A stretch of DNA of 64,000 nt, from assembly GCF_026340305.1 (NCBI RefSeq), contig NZ_JAPEPI010000001.1, positions 1 to 64,000 of the forward strand, read 5' to 3'. Below, in pieces: positions 23,644 to 32,850 of this stretch; the first letter of the stretch is position 1; every line of letters starts with the position of its first letter. The notes below the pieces were generated by a model. It worked only from the letters and a program-made list of their open reading frames with translations. It was not told the DNA's origin and searched no databases. The stretch comes from Streptomyces sp. NBC_01381. GTDB taxonomy: Bacteria; Actinomycetota; Actinomycetes; Streptomycetales; Streptomycetaceae. The translations under genes and the position numbers were made by a program.

Positions 23644-24531
23644 CTAGTTCTTCTGGATCTGGTCGAAGCTGAGCTCGACCGGGGTCTCGCGGCCGAAGAT
23701 CTCGACGAGGCCCTTGACCTTCTTCGAGTCGGCGTTGATCTCGTTGATCGTCGCCTGCAGCGTCGCGAACGGACCGTCGGTGACGGTGACCGAGTCGCCC
23801 ACCTCGAAGTCCAGCACCTGGACCTCGACCTTGCGCTGCGGAGCGGGCTTGCCCTCGGCCTCAGCGGCCTCGCGGGCGGCCTTCTCCTCGGCCTCCGGGG
23901 CGAGCATCTTGACGATCTCGTCCAGGGTCAGCGGGTACGGGTCGTAGGCGTTGCCCACGAAGCCGGTGACGCCGGGGGTGTTGCGGACGACGCCCCAGGA
24001 CTCGTTCGTCAGGTCCATGCGCACCAGGACGTACCCGGGGAGCTTGTTCTGACGGATCGTCTTGCGCTCGCCGTTCTTGATCTGCGCGACTTCTTCCTGC
24101 GGCACCTCGGCCTGGAAGATGAAGTCCTCGACGTTCAGCGAGACGGCACGCTGCTCGAGGTTGGTCTTCACGCGGTTCTCGTAACCGGCGTACGTGTGGA
24201 TGACGTACCACTCGCCGGGGAGGGTGCGGAGCTCCTCGCGCAGGGCGACGATCGGGTCGACCGGCTCGGCCTCCTCCTCGTCCTCGCCGGACTCGGCGGC
24301 TTCGCCGGCCTCGGTCTCGTCCTCGGCGACGGCCTCGTCGACCTCGGCGTCGGCTTCGTCACCGGGCTCGGTCTCGACGTGCAGGGCCGCCTCTTCGGCG
24401 GCTACGCCCGCGGCGGCGTCGGCAGCCTCGGCCTGGTCCGGGTCCTCGGCGTCCGCCGCCTCGACGATGTCGAGCTGGTCCTCCACGGACTCCGCCGACT
24501 CGATGGCGTCGTTCAGGTTCGGGTCAGACAC
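23644..24531 (-). CDS. nusG: Transcription antitermination/elongation factor NusG
   Basis: 295 residues. An acidic, Ala/Glu/Asp-rich disordered N-terminal extension of roughly 110 residues precedes the NGN domain ([20 protein letters not shown]), and the KOW domain with [15 protein letters not shown] lies near the end. Such an extension is usual in streptomycetes compared with the ~180-residue E. coli protein. It is 77 bp downstream of secE and ends at a hairpin terminator. Confidence 0.97.
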   Translation of the reverse strand: MSDPNLNDAIESAESVEDQLDIVEAADAEDPDQAEAADAAAGVAAEEAALHVETEPGDEADAEVDEAVAEDETEAGEAAESGEDEEEAEPVDPIVALREELRTLPGEWYVIHTYAGYENRVKTNLEQRAVSLNVEDFIFQAEVPQEEVAQIKNGERKTIRQNKLPGYVLVRMDLTNESWGVVRNTPGVTGFVGNAYDPYPLTLDEIVKMLAPEAEEKAAREAAEAEGKPAPQRKVEVQVLDFEVGDSVTVTDGPFATLQATINEINADSKKVKGLVEIFGRETPVELSFDQIQKN

Positions 24532-24608
24532 GGTGGCTGCTTCTTCCTGGATACAGAGGGGTGGAACGCGCGAAATGGGCGCCGGGAACGGCGCCCTTCG
24601 CTCTCGGC

Positions 24609-24896
24609 TCAGCCGAAGACGTACTTGACGGCCTGGTTGAACCCATAGTCAATCACGGTCACGAGGCCGATCATGATGACGACGAAGACAATCACCACGG
24701 TGGTGTACGTCGTGAGTTGACTGCGAGTCGGCCAGACGACCTTGCGGAGCTCCGCGACGATCTGGCGGTAGAAGAGCGCGAGACGGCCGAAGGGGCCCTT
24801 CTTGCCGCGCTTGCCGCCCTTGCGGGCCTTCTTCTTGGACTCCGGCGCCTCGTCCTGGGCATCAGGCATGTCGATGGAGCCCACGGCGTCCGTCAC
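24609..24896 (-). CDS. secE: Preprotein translocase subunit SecE
   Basis: 95 residues. Lys-rich cytoplasmic N-terminus, the conserved amphipathic segment with [10 protein letters not shown] (about residues 50-59) and one transmembrane helix (about 65-85). Stabilises SecY in the Sec channel. Upstream of nusG, as in most bacteria, and just downstream of tRNA-Trp. Confidence 0.96.
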   Translation of the reverse strand: MTDAVGSIDMPDAQDEAPESKKKARKGGKRGKKGPFGRLALFYRQIVAELRKVVWPTRSQLTTYTTVVIVFVVIMIGLVTVIDYGFNQAVKYVFG

Positions 24897-25005
24897 TCGT
24901 CCTCACCTGATTCCGGGTCGTGGCCGTGCCGCGCCCGGTATGAGCCGCACGGCGGTGCAATGCAGTACGTACATGCGCACACATCCTGGCGAGAGGTGTG
25001 TGTAG

Positions 25006-25078
25006 CAGGGCCGGAGGGACTTGAACCCCCAACCGCTGGTTTTGGAGACCAGTGCTCTACCAATTGAGCTACGACCCT
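25006..25078 (-). tRNA. trpT: tRNA-Trp (CCA)
   Basis: 73-nt cloverleaf on the minus strand; 7-bp acceptor stem AGGGTCG/CGGCCCT, discriminator G, anticodon CCA, T-loop GTTCAAGTC. CCA end not encoded. Position before secE matches the actinobacterial order trpT-secE-nusG. Confidence 0.97.
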
Positions 25079-25259
25079 TTGATTTCCCCCAACCTACCGC
25101 ATCCGTCCCGGTGCACAGAGTGCGTTGAGAGGGCGCGGCCGGTGAGGGCCAACGAGCAGTGAGTGTACGTGCTCAGCGGCGCCCCGTCGAACAGCTTCAG
25201 ATCCGGTGGTCATGGAAACGGGCGTGCCGGGGCGGTTTCGGGTCTGGAACGATGGGGTC

Positions 25260-26486
25260 ATGAGCGCTGCCACTTCTCCCACCGAGCGCCGGGTCTCCGC
25301 CCGCATCGGCGCGATCTCCGAGTCCGCGACCCTCGCCGTAGACGCCAAGGCGAAGGCCCTCAAGGCCGCAGGACGGCCGGTGATCGGGTTCGGTGCGGGT
25401 GAGCCCGACTTCCCGACGCCCGACTACATCGTCGAGGCCGCCATCGAGGCCTGCAAGAACCCGAAGTACCACCGCTACACGCCGGCGGGCGGGCTTCCCG
25501 AGCTCAAGGCCGCGATCGCCGCGAAGACGCTGCGCGACTCCGGTTACGAGCCCGAGGTCTCCCAGATCCTGGTGACGAACGGCGGCAAGCAGGCCATCTA
25601 CGAGGCGTTCGCCGCGATCCTCGACCCGGGCGACGAGGTCATCGTCCCGGCTCCCTACTGGACGACGTACCCGGAGTCGATCCGTCTCGCGGGCGGTGTG
25701 CCGGTCGAGGTCGTGGCCGACGAGACCACGGGCTACCGCGTGTCCGTGGAGCAGTTGGAGGCCGCTCGCACGGAGCGCACGAAGGTCGTCCTCTTCGTGT
25801 CGCCGTCCAACCCGACGGGCGCGGTCTACAACCGGGCCGACGCCGAGGCGATCGGCCGCTGGGCCGTCGAGCACGGCCTGTGGGTCCTGACCGACGAGAT
25901 CTACGAACACCTCGTCTACGGAGACGCGGCGTTCACCTCGCTCCCCGCGCTCCTGCCCGAACTGCGCGACAAGTGCATCGTGGTCAACGGCGTGGCCAAG
26001 ACGTATGCGATGACCGGCTGGCGGGTGGGCTGGATCATCGGCCCGAAGGACGTCGTGAAGGCCGCGACGAACCTCCAGTCGCACGCCACGTCGAACGTCT
26101 CCAACGTCGCGCAGGTGGCCGCCATCGCCGCCGTCTCCGGCGATCTGACCGCCGTCGAGAAGATGCGCGAGGCCTTCGACCGGCGCCGCAAGACGATCGT
26201 GCGGATGCTGAACGAGATCGACGGCGTGTTCTGCCCGGAGCCCGAGGGCGCCTTCTACGCGTACCCCTCGGTGAAGGCCCTCATCGGCAAGGAGATCCGC
26301 GGCAAGCGCCCGCAGAACTCCGTCGAGCTCGCCGCGCTGATCCTGGAGGAGGCCGAGGTCGCGGTCGTTCCGGGCGAGGCCTTCGGGACGCCGGGTTACC
26401 TGCGTCTTTCGTACGCCCTGGGTGACGAGGACCTCGTCGAGGGCGTCTCGCGGATCCAGAAGCTGCTGGCCGAGGCCCGCGACTAG
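25260..26486 (+). CDS. aspC: Pyridoxal-phosphate aspartate/aromatic aminotransferase (class I)
   Basis: 408 residues. The ATG at 25260 gives [20 protein letters not shown]; no strong Shine-Dalgarno is seen, so the transcript may be nearly leaderless. Fold-type I aminotransferase: [13 protein letters not shown] near the start, [29 protein letters not shown], and the Schiff-base lysine in [16 protein letters not shown]. Transfers amino groups between aspartate or glutamate and 2-oxo acids. Terminator at 26519-26551. Confidence 0.92.
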   Translation: MSAATSPTERRVSARIGAISESATLAVDAKAKALKAAGRPVIGFGAGEPDFPTPDYIVEAAIEACKNPKYHRYTPAGGLPELKAAIAAKTLRDSGYEPEVSQILVTNGGKQAIYEAFAAILDPGDEVIVPAPYWTTYPESIRLAGGVPVEVVADETTGYRVSVEQLEAARTERTKVVLFVSPSNPTGAVYNRADAEAIGRWAVEHGLWVLTDEIYEHLVYGDAAFTSLPALLPELRDKCIVVNGVAKTYAMTGWRVGWIIGPKDVVKAATNLQSHATSNVSNVAQVAAIAAVSGDLTAVEKMREAFDRRRKTIVRMLNEIDGVFCPEPEGAFYAYPSVKALIGKEIRGKRPQNSVELAALILEEAEVAVVPGEAFGTPGYLRLSYALGDEDLVEGVSRIQKLLAEARD

Positions 26487-26518
26487 GGCCGCCGGTTTTC
26501 GCGCTCCACGCGCGCGTG

Positions 26519-26551
26519 CGGGCCGTCTCCCCTCTCCGGGGAGGCGGCCCG
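26519..26551 (+). terminator. Terminator of the aminotransferase gene
   Basis: 13-bp GC stem with one mismatch around a CTCTCC-type loop followed by TTTCTT. Confidence 0.75.
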
Positions 26552-26626
26552 TTTCTTCGTTCGGGGAAGGTCCCGAAGGTGGAAAGGCGCTATCGGGACG
26601 CCATGTGCGTACGGCAAGATCCTTGG

Positions 26627-27646
26627 ATGGAGCGTGTACGAGACGTAAGAGAGCTGCCGAAGGCCCATCTGCACCTGCACTTCACCGGGTCGATGCGGCC
26701 CACGACCCTGCTCGAACTCGCCGACAAGTACGGCGTGCGGCTCCCGGAGGCGCTGACCGGCGCGGAGCCGCCGAAGCTCCGGGCGACCGATGAGCGCGGC
26801 TGGTTCCGCTTCCAGCGTCTCTATGACGCCGCGCGCTCCTGTCTGCGCGAGCCCGAGGACATCCAGCGCCTGGTGCGGGAGGCCGCCGAGGAGGATCTGC
26901 GGGACGGGTCGGGGTGGCTGGAGATCCAGGTCGACCCGACGTCGTACGCGCCGCGGCTCGGTGGGCTGATCCCGGCCCTGGAAATCATCCTGGACGCCGT
27001 CCAGAGCGCCTCGCGGGAGACCGGCCTCGGAATGCGCGTGCTGGTCGCCGCGAACCGCATGAAGCACCCGCTGGACGCCCGCACGCTGGCGCGGCTCGCG
27101 GTGCGGTACGCGGACCGGGGCATCGTCGGCTTCGGGCTCTCGAACGACGAACGCCGGGGCATGGCGCGGGACTTCGACCGGGCCTTCGCGATCGCGCGCG
27201 ACGGCGGTCTGCTGGCGGCGCCGCACGGCGGTGAGCTGACCGGGCCCGCGTCGGTGCGGGACTGCCTGGACGACCTGCACGCGGCGCGGATCGGGCACGG
27301 GGTGCGGGCCGCCGAGGACCCGCGGCTCCTGAAGCGGCTCGCGGACCGGGGCGTGACGTGCGAGGTCTGCCCGGCGTCGAACGTCGCGCTCGGGGTCTAC
27401 GAGAAGCCCGAGGACGTGCCGCTGCGGACGCTGTTCGACGCCGGGGTGCCGATGGCGCTCGGGGCCGACGACCCGCTGCTCTTCGGGTCACGGCTCGCCG
27501 CCCAGTACGAGATCGCGCGGGGGCACCACGACTTCTCGGACGCCGAACTCGCCGAACTGGCCCGGCAGTCGGTCCGCGGCTCGGCGGCCCCCGTCGACGT
27601 ACAGGAGAAGCTGCTGTCCGGGATCGAGCAGTGGCTCAGCGGCTGA
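26627..27646 (+). CDS. add: Adenosine deaminase family protein
   Basis: 339 residues from the ATG at 26627 (MERVRDVRELPKAHLHLHFT); an alternative ATG at 26603 is possible. Zinc ligands HLHLH, the HGGELTG motif, HGVRA and the C-terminal ADDPLLF are in the family order, so a hydrolytic purine (adenosine, adenine or related) deaminase is expected; the exact substrate is not decided by these motifs. It ends 11 bp inside the convergent TetR gene. Confidence 0.88.
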   Translation: MERVRDVRELPKAHLHLHFTGSMRPTTLLELADKYGVRLPEALTGAEPPKLRATDERGWFRFQRLYDAARSCLREPEDIQRLVREAAEEDLRDGSGWLEIQVDPTSYAPRLGGLIPALEIILDAVQSASRETGLGMRVLVAANRMKHPLDARTLARLAVRYADRGIVGFGLSNDERRGMARDFDRAFAIARDGGLLAAPHGGELTGPASVRDCLDDLHAARIGHGVRAAEDPRLLKRLADRGVTCEVCPASNVALGVYEKPEDVPLRTLFDAGVPMALGADDPLLFGSRLAAQYEIARGHHDFSDAELAELARQSVRGSAAPVDVQEKLLSGIEQWLSG

Positions 27647-28235
27647 TGCCCGCCAGGAGGGTGCGGGCGAGGGCGGCCGCGAACTCGTCGACGGGCTGCG
27701 GGGGCCGCTTGCCGACCGTGGAGTCGTAGGCGAAGGCTCGCTGGGCACAGGCGCCCAGGAGCAGTGAGGCGGCGGCGAAGGTGTCGGCCCCTGGGTCGAT
27801 GCGGCCGGCGTCGCGTTCGGCGCGGAGATAGGCGTCGAGGGCCTCGATGGGCATGTGCGGGCCCGTGCCCATCTCCCGCATGGAGTCCTCGTGGCGACGC
27901 TTGAGCTTGGTCTCGGCGTAGAGGGACGCGGCGATCGGGAAGCTCTCGGCGTAGAAGTGGCTGGCCAGGCGGGCGATCTCGGCGAGGTTCTCCTCCACCG
28001 GGCGCTCCCCCGGGTCCTCGGCGAGGCGATGGAGCAGCGGGCCCAGGCGGGGCAGCCGCTCCTGGAGGACGCCCACGAACAGCTCTTCCTTGCTGGCGAA
28101 GTGCTTGTAGAGCGCCGCTTCGGAGCAGCCCGCCGCTTTCGCGATCTCCTTGGTGGTGGCACGGGAGAGGCCGACGGTGAGCATGAGTTCATGGGCCGCG
28201 TCGAGGATGCGGGCCCGGGTGGGCTTCATCTGCAT
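27636..28235 (-). CDS. TetR-family transcriptional regulator
   Basis: 199 residues (ATG at 28235, or 28229). N-terminal TetR HTH: ATTKEIAKAAGCSEAALYKHF around residues 28-48. The C-terminal domain is variable, so the ligand is unknown. Divergent from the NAD(P)H-binding gene at 28323 with an operator-like palindrome between them, so it probably represses that gene and itself. Confidence 0.88.
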   Translation of the reverse strand: MQMKPTRARILDAAHELMLTVGLSRATTKEIAKAAGCSEAALYKHFASKEELFVGVLQERLPRLGPLLHRLAEDPGERPVEENLAEIARLASHFYAESFPIAASLYAETKLKRRHEDSMREMGTGPHMPIEALDAYLRAERDAGRIDPGADTFAAASLLLGACAQRAFAYDSTVGKRPPQPVDEFAAALARTLLAGISR

Positions 28236-28285
28236 GTGCCGTCCAACCAGGCTTGACGAAGGGGTGAGCAGATACTCACTCTAGG

Positions 28286-28303
28286 GGTGAGTGAACACTT
28301 ACC
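28286..28303. promoter_or_regulatory. Putative TetR operator
   Basis: Imperfect 18-bp palindrome GGTGAGTGAACACTTACC (7 of 9 positions symmetric), with another GTGAGTG/TACTCAC half-site pair just to the left (28273-28293). It lies between the divergent TetR gene and its likely target. Confidence 0.6.
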
Positions 28304-28322
28304 CACCTGGGGAGGGTACGCA

Positions 28323-28955
28323 ATGAAGCTCACGGTTTTCGGTGCGACCGGCGGTGTCGGCGGGGAGATCGTCCGGCAGGCGCTCGCCACGGGGCACGAG
28401 GTCACGGCCGTCGTGCGCGATCCCGCGCGGCTCTCGGCGACGGGAGCCGGCCTGGAAGTCTTCCGTGCCGACCTGAAGGACCCGGAGTCGCTGCGGGGCG
28501 CGGTGGCCGGGCGGGACGCGGTGCTCTCGGGGCTCGGGGCGCGCAAGAAGGCGGACGCGGGGATCGCGGCCGAGCTCACGCGGTCGGTGGTGCTCGCCAT
28601 GGAGGCCGAGGGGGTGCGCAGGCTGGTGGTCGTGAGCGCCGCGCCGGTCGGCCCGCCGCCCGAGCGTCAGCCGCTGGCCGACCGGATCGCGGGGGTGCTG
28701 GTCAGCAGGATCTTGAAGACCGTCTACGACGATCTGCGGGCCATGGAGGCCGAGCTGGCAAGCAGCGCGACGGACTGGACGTCCGTGCGCCCGCCGCGAC
28801 TCCAGGACAAGCCGGCGACGGGCGTCTACCGCCGGATGGTCGGGGGCACTCCGGCCAGCGGCAGGTTCATCGGCAGGGCCGATGTGGCGCACGCGATGCT
28901 GGCGACCATCGACGACCTGGCGACGGTGAAGCAGGGCGTGGGCGTCGCCTACTAG
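28323..28955 (+). CDS. NAD(P)H-binding atypical short-chain dehydrogenase (NmrA/BVR-B-like)
   Basis: 210 residues; ATG at 28323 with GGGGAGGG upstream. Rossmann motif GATGGVGGEI at the N-terminus, VVVSAAP after the fourth strand, and WTSVRPPRLQD typical of the atypical SDR group that lacks the Tyr-x-x-x-Lys catalytic pair. Probable NAD(P)-dependent reductase or redox sensor under the divergent TetR regulator. Confidence 0.8.
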   Translation: MKLTVFGATGGVGGEIVRQALATGHEVTAVVRDPARLSATGAGLEVFRADLKDPESLRGAVAGRDAVLSGLGARKKADAGIAAELTRSVVLAMEAEGVRRLVVVSAAPVGPPPERQPLADRIAGVLVSRILKTVYDDLRAMEAELASSATDWTSVRPPRLQDKPATGVYRRMVGGTPASGRFIGRADVAHAMLATIDDLATVKQGVGVAY

Positions 28956-28956
28956 T

Positions 28957-29006
28957 GGCGGCCTATTGGCCGCCCAGTGGCCGACCGCCCTCTACGTAGA
29001 AGGCGG
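28957..29006. terminator. Convergent terminator region with two hairpins
   Basis: GGCGGCC-TATT-GGCCGCC (28957-28974) and a near-perfect 22-bp palindrome (28985-29006) fill the 51-bp gap between convergent genes. Confidence 0.65.
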
Positions 29007-30062
29007 CTACAGGCTGACGCCCACCGTCACCGGCTCGTTGACCAGCGTGACCCCGAAGGCGTCCCGCACCCCGGCGACGACCTCGCGGGCGAGGGCCAGG
29101 AGATCCTCCGTGGTCGCGCCGCCGCGGTTGGTGAGGGCGAGGGTGTGCTTGGTGGAGATGCGGGCCCGGCCTTCGCCGTAGCCCTTGGTGAAGCCCGCCT
29201 TGTCGATCAGCCAGGCGGCGGAGGTCTTCACGCGGCCGTCGTCCGTCGGGAAGGCGGGAGGCGCGACATCCGGGCCGAGGCGGTCGGCCACGCGCGCGTG
29301 GAAGACGGTGAACTCGTCCTCGGTGAGGATCGGGTTGGTGAAGAACGAGCCGGCCGACCAGCTGTCGTGGTCCTCGGGGTCGAGCACCATGCCCTTGCCC
29401 GCACGGAGCTTCAGGACGGTCTCGCGGACGACAGCGGCCGGGACCCGGTCGCCCGCCTGCACGCCGAGCGTGCGGGCCGTCTCCGGGTACTTGATCGGGG
29501 CGCTCATCCCCTGGGCGTCCTCCAGGGCGAAGCGCACCCGCAGGACCACGAAGCGGTCTGGATCGGCCTTGAAACGACTGTGGCGGTACGAGAAGTCGCA
29601 CTCGGCGTTCGCAATGGTGACCGTCTCGTGGGTCTTCCTGTCGTAAGCGATCACCTCGGTGATCGTCGACGAGACCTCCTGGCCATACGCCCCCACGTTC
29701 TGGATCGGCGTCGCGCCCGCCGAGCCGGGGATTCCGGCGAGGCACTCGATGCCCGCGAGTCCGGCCTCCACGGCGCGGGCGACGGCGTCGGTCCACACCT
29801 CACCGGCGGCAAGCTCCAGCTTCGTACCGTCGAGTTCGAAGCCCTTGGTGGCGATGCGCAGCGCCGTGCCGTCGAAGCCCTTGTCCCCGATGACGAGGTT
29901 CGAGCCGCCGCCGATGAGCAGCAGCGGGGTCCCGGAGTCATCGGCCTCACGGACGGCGGCGATCACCTCGGCGTCGGTCGTCGCGGTGATCAGACGGGTC
30001 GCGGGGCCACCGAGCCGGAAGGTGGTCAGCGGGGCGAGGGGGGCATCGTGGAGTTCCTGCAC
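29007..30062 (-). CDS. murB: UDP-N-acetylmuramate dehydrogenase
   Basis: Second step of muramic acid synthesis: reduces UDP-GlcNAc-enolpyruvate with NADPH/FAD. 351 residues, GTG start at 30062. FAD-binding LLIGGGSNLVI, the GIPGSAGATPIQNVGAYGQE loop, and the C-terminal AAWLIDKAG and HTLALTNRG are diagnostic. Type I MurB length with an inserted segment, as in other actinomycetes. It is not in the dcw cluster but near rpmG, as in other Streptomyces. Confidence 0.95.
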   Translation of the reverse strand: MQELHDAPLAPLTTFRLGGPATRLITATTDAEVIAAVREADDSGTPLLLIGGGSNLVIGDKGFDGTALRIATKGFELDGTKLELAAGEVWTDAVARAVEAGLAGIECLAGIPGSAGATPIQNVGAYGQEVSSTITEVIAYDRKTHETVTIANAECDFSYRHSRFKADPDRFVVLRVRFALEDAQGMSAPIKYPETARTLGVQAGDRVPAAVVRETVLKLRAGKGMVLDPEDHDSWSAGSFFTNPILTEDEFTVFHARVADRLGPDVAPPAFPTDDGRVKTSAAWLIDKAGFTKGYGEGRARISTKHTLALTNRGGATTEDLLALAREVVAGVRDAFGVTLVNEPVTVGVSL

Positions 30063-30074
30063 GTGCTCAAGAGT

Positions 30075-30115
30075 ACGGTCCGTGGCCCCGCCGCTCGGGC
30101 GGGGCCACGGACCGT
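30075..30115 (-). terminator. Terminator of the MFS transporter gene
   Basis: 18-bp perfect arms (30075-30092 and 30098-30115) around a 5-nt loop, between the MFS stop and murB. Confidence 0.8.
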
Positions 30116-30183
30116 GCGGGCCGAGGGACGTCAGGGCCGGTCAGCGCCGGTTCACACAGCGGCCACGGAGCGCTTCTCGGCCT

Positions 30184-31632
30184 TCACACGCCCACCGGAG
30201 TGCGCTCGGCCACCGGCCCGTCGGATACCGGAGCCGTGAGGGCCGCGCCCTCGGCCGCGGTCCGCCGGGGCAGGAGCCACGCGGCCGCCGCGCCGAGGGC
30301 GACCACCGCGGCGCCCACCCAGAGCGAGGGTCCGAGCCCGTCCACGAAGTTCTGCGGGGACGCGTAGCCGCCCTGGGCGGAGAAGACCGAGGCGAGGGCC
30401 GCAATGCCGAGGGCGCCGCCGACCTCGCGCAGGGCGTTGTTGGCGCCGGACGCGATGCCCTGCTCGGACGGAATGACGCTGGCCATCACCAGGCTCGCCG
30501 CCGGCGCGAAGTACAGCGCCATGCCGACGCCGCTGATGATCAGGGCGGGCAGCTGGGCGGCGTACGACACATCGGTGGCCACGACGGCCGCGAACCAGCC
30601 GAGGCCGATGGCCTGGAGGGCGAGGCCCACGGTGACGACCGGGCGGCCGCCGATCTTGTCCGAGAGATAGCCCGCGATGGGGGCGACGAGCATCGGCATG
30701 CCGGTCCAGGGCAGCATCCGCAGTCCGGCCTCGGTGGGCGAGTAGCCGAGCACGGTCTGCAGGAACTGGCTGAGCAGGAAGATCGCGCCGAACATCCCTA
30801 CGAACATCAGCAGGCTCGCCGCGTTGATCGCGGAGAAGGCACGGCTGCGGAAAAGCCGCATCGGCAGCATCGGGTTCTTGCCCCGGATGCCGTGCCGTAC
30901 GAATCCGGCGAGCAGCGCGAAGCCCACGATCAGACCGGTGAGAACGGGCACGCTGGTCCAGCCGTCGATGTTGCCGCGGATCAGCGCGTAGACGACCCCG
31001 AAAAGGCCGCCGCTGGCCAGCACGGTCCCGGTGAAGTCGAGCGGCGCCCCCGTGCCGTGCGACTCGGCCAGGCGGAGACGTGCGAGCGGCAGCAGCGCGA
31101 GGCCGAGCGGGACGTTCAGCCAGAAGATCCACTGCCAGGACACATGTTCGGTCAGGCTGCCGCCGATCAGCGGACCGCTGGCGACCGCGAGGCCGTTGAC
31201 GGCGCCCCAGATGCCGTACGCCATACCGCGCTTGGCCGCGGGCACCGCCGCCGTCAGCAGGGTCAGCGTCAGCGGCATCATGATCGCGGCGCCGACTCCC
31301 TGCACCGCGCGGGCGGCGATCAGCGCCTCGATGCCGGGCGCGAGGGCGGCGGCCGCGGAGGCTGCGGTGAAGATCGCGATGCCCACGACGAAGAGCTTGC
31401 GGCGGCCGAAGCGGTCACCCAGGGCGGCGCCGAACATGAGGAGCACGGCGAAGGTGAGCGTGTAGGCGCTCACCGTCCATTCGAGGTCGTGCAGCTCTCC
31501 CCCGAAGTCCTCGCGGATGGCGGGCAGGGCCGTGGTGACCACGAGATTGTCGAGTGCCGCCATGAATCCGGCGACGCCGGTGATGACGAGGGCCCAGGCG
31601 ACTCCCCCGCGCTGTGCCGTCTGCTGAGACAT
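30184..31632 (-). CDS. MFS multidrug exporter, DHA2 (EmrB/QacA) type
   Basis: 482 residues with about 14 hydrophobic segments. Motif A GAALGDRFGRR in the loop after TM2, LDNLVVTTALPAI in TM1 (D1 motif of DHA2 exporters), and an antiporter motif C-like GLAVASGPLIGG. Proton-driven export of an unknown drug or metabolite across the cytoplasmic membrane. It lies downstream of a TetR gene on the same strand; both starts are preceded by the same GTTAGT-N8-ACT operator pattern. Confidence 0.88.
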   Translation of the reverse strand: MSQQTAQRGGVAWALVITGVAGFMAALDNLVVTTALPAIREDFGGELHDLEWTVSAYTLTFAVLLMFGAALGDRFGRRKLFVVGIAIFTAASAAAALAPGIEALIAARAVQGVGAAIMMPLTLTLLTAAVPAAKRGMAYGIWGAVNGLAVASGPLIGGSLTEHVSWQWIFWLNVPLGLALLPLARLRLAESHGTGAPLDFTGTVLASGGLFGVVYALIRGNIDGWTSVPVLTGLIVGFALLAGFVRHGIRGKNPMLPMRLFRSRAFSAINAASLLMFVGMFGAIFLLSQFLQTVLGYSPTEAGLRMLPWTGMPMLVAPIAGYLSDKIGGRPVVTVGLALQAIGLGWFAAVVATDVSYAAQLPALIISGVGMALYFAPAASLVMASVIPSEQGIASGANNALREVGGALGIAALASVFSAQGGYASPQNFVDGLGPSLWVGAAVVALGAAAAWLLPRRTAAEGAALTAPVSDGPVAERTPVGV

Positions 31633-31646
31633 TGCTTTCCCCTGTG

Positions 31647-31666
31647 GTTAGTTATTGATGACTAAC
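31647..31666 (-). promoter_or_regulatory. Putative TetR operator before the MFS gene
   Basis: GTTAGT-N8-ACTAAC, 15 bp upstream of the MFS start. The same half-site and spacing occur before the TetR gene at 32275-32294. Confidence 0.6.
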
Positions 31667-31708
31667 TTGTGTGGGCGCAAAAACGCGCACCTGCGTGACG
31701 CGCGTGAC

Positions 31709-32266
31709 TCACCCCTTGGGCCGCACCGACTCGTAGAAGCCGGTCCACACCCGGTGATCGGGCTGGAACCCCATCGACACCAGGACATTGACCAGCATCC
31801 CGTACGCAAGAAACTGCGTCGCCTCGTCGACGTCCACCCCCATCGCGAGGCGAACCGTGTCGTACATCTCCATCCAGGCGGCCCGCACCACCTGGCCGAA
31901 CTCCCGATCGCCGGACTCTTCGGCGGAGGCCACGGCGACGTACGTCTGCATCTGCATGAGCAGCTTGTCCGGGTCATCGGCGATGAGCGCCTGATAGGCC
32001 TGGCCCATGGCATGCACCACCTCCTCCCCCTCCAGCCCTTCGGCCGCCTTCTGGAAGACCGCGGCGGTCTCCTGGCAGCAGCGCACGGACGCCGCGAGGA
32101 AGATGGCCCGCTTACCCGGGAAGAGCCGGAAGAGATAGGGCTGCGAGACACCCACCCGCTTGGCGATCACCTCGGTGGAGGTGCCCTTGTAGCCGCCGCG
32201 GGCGAACTCGATCATCGCCGCGCGAATGACGCTCTCGCGTCGTTCCTCTGCGCTCATCCTGACCAT
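31709..32266 (-). CDS. TetR-family regulator of the MFS exporter
   Basis: 185 residues, ATG at 32266. The TetR HTH is at about residues 26-50 (TSTEVIAKRVGVSQPYLFRLF), with an all-helical C-terminal ligand domain. Its own operator ends 8 bp upstream of the start codon, leaving no room for a ribosome binding site further upstream, so a leaderless or very short leader transcript is likely. Predicted local repressor of itself and the MFS gene 76 bp downstream. Confidence 0.87.
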   Translation of the reverse strand: MVRMSAEERRESVIRAAMIEFARGGYKGTSTEVIAKRVGVSQPYLFRLFPGKRAIFLAASVRCCQETAAVFQKAAEGLEGEEVVHAMGQAYQALIADDPDKLLMQMQTYVAVASAEESGDREFGQVVRAAWMEMYDTVRLAMGVDVDEATQFLAYGMLVNVLVSMGFQPDHRVWTGFYESVRPKG

Positions 32267-32274
32267 GCGACCAA

Positions 32275-32294
32275 GTTAGTGGTCAATCACTACT
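32275..32294 (-). promoter_or_regulatory. Putative TetR autoregulatory operator
   Basis: GTTAGT-N8-ACTACT, with TAGTG/CACTA symmetry (32277-32281 and 32288-32292), immediately before the TetR start. Confidence 0.6.
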
Positions 32295-32343
32295 TACGTC
32301 AAGAGGGAGCGGCCATGGGCGAGCAGGAGGGGCAGCACACGGG

Positions 32344-32376
32344 TAAGGGGCACCCGCAATGGACGGGTGCCCCTTA
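32344..32376 (-). terminator. Terminator of rpmG-hadAB
   Basis: 13-bp perfect arms (32344-32356 and 32364-32376), 40 bp beyond the hadB-like stop. Confidence 0.8.
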
Positions 32377-32417
32377 CTCTCTGTCACTTCCGCTGCCTTA
32401 CGCAGCCGCCGTACGGA

Positions 32418-32846
32418 TCAGGCGAGCTGGACCACGGCGCGCGACATCCCGAGCACCTTCTGGCCCGCACTCATCGCCACCAGGTCGACCCGCACGCGGT
32501 TGTCGTCCAGCTTCTGGGCGACCTTGCCGCTGACCTCGATCAGCGCGCCCTTGTCGTCGTTCGGGACCACGACGGGCTTGGTGAAGCGCACGCCGTACTC
32601 GACGACGGCGGCCGGGTCGCCCGCCCAGTCCGTCACGACGCGGATCGCTTCAGCCATGGTGAACATGCCGTGCGCGATGACGTCGGGCAGACCGACCTCG
32701 ACCGCGAACTTCTCGTTCCAGTGGATCGGGTTGAAGTCACCGGAGGCGCCCGCGTACCGGACGAGCGTGGCGCGCGTCACGGGGAAGCTCTGGGCCGGCA
32801 GCTCGGTGCCGACCTCGACGCCCTCGTACGAAATCTTCGCCGTCAT
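32418..32846 (-). CDS. MaoC-like (R)-hydratase, HadB-like
   Basis: 142 residues from the ATG at 32846 (MTAKISYEGVEVGTELPAQS). Hot-dog fold hydratase motif: the catalytic Asp/His pair is in YAGASGDFNPIHWNEKFA, with the substrate loop VIAHGMFTMA after it. It resembles the catalytic HadB subunit of mycobacterial FAS-II and starts 4 bp after the HadA-like stop, as hadA-hadB do next to rpmG in Mycobacterium. Streptomyces make no mycolic acids, so the acyl substrate here is unknown. Confidence 0.83.
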   Translation of the reverse strand: MTAKISYEGVEVGTELPAQSFPVTRATLVRYAGASGDFNPIHWNEKFAVEVGLPDVIAHGMFTMAEAIRVVTDWAGDPAAVVEYGVRFTKPVVVPNDDKGALIEVSGKVAQKLDDNRVRVDLVAMSAGQKVLGMSRAVVQLA

Positions 32847-32850
32847 CGCC

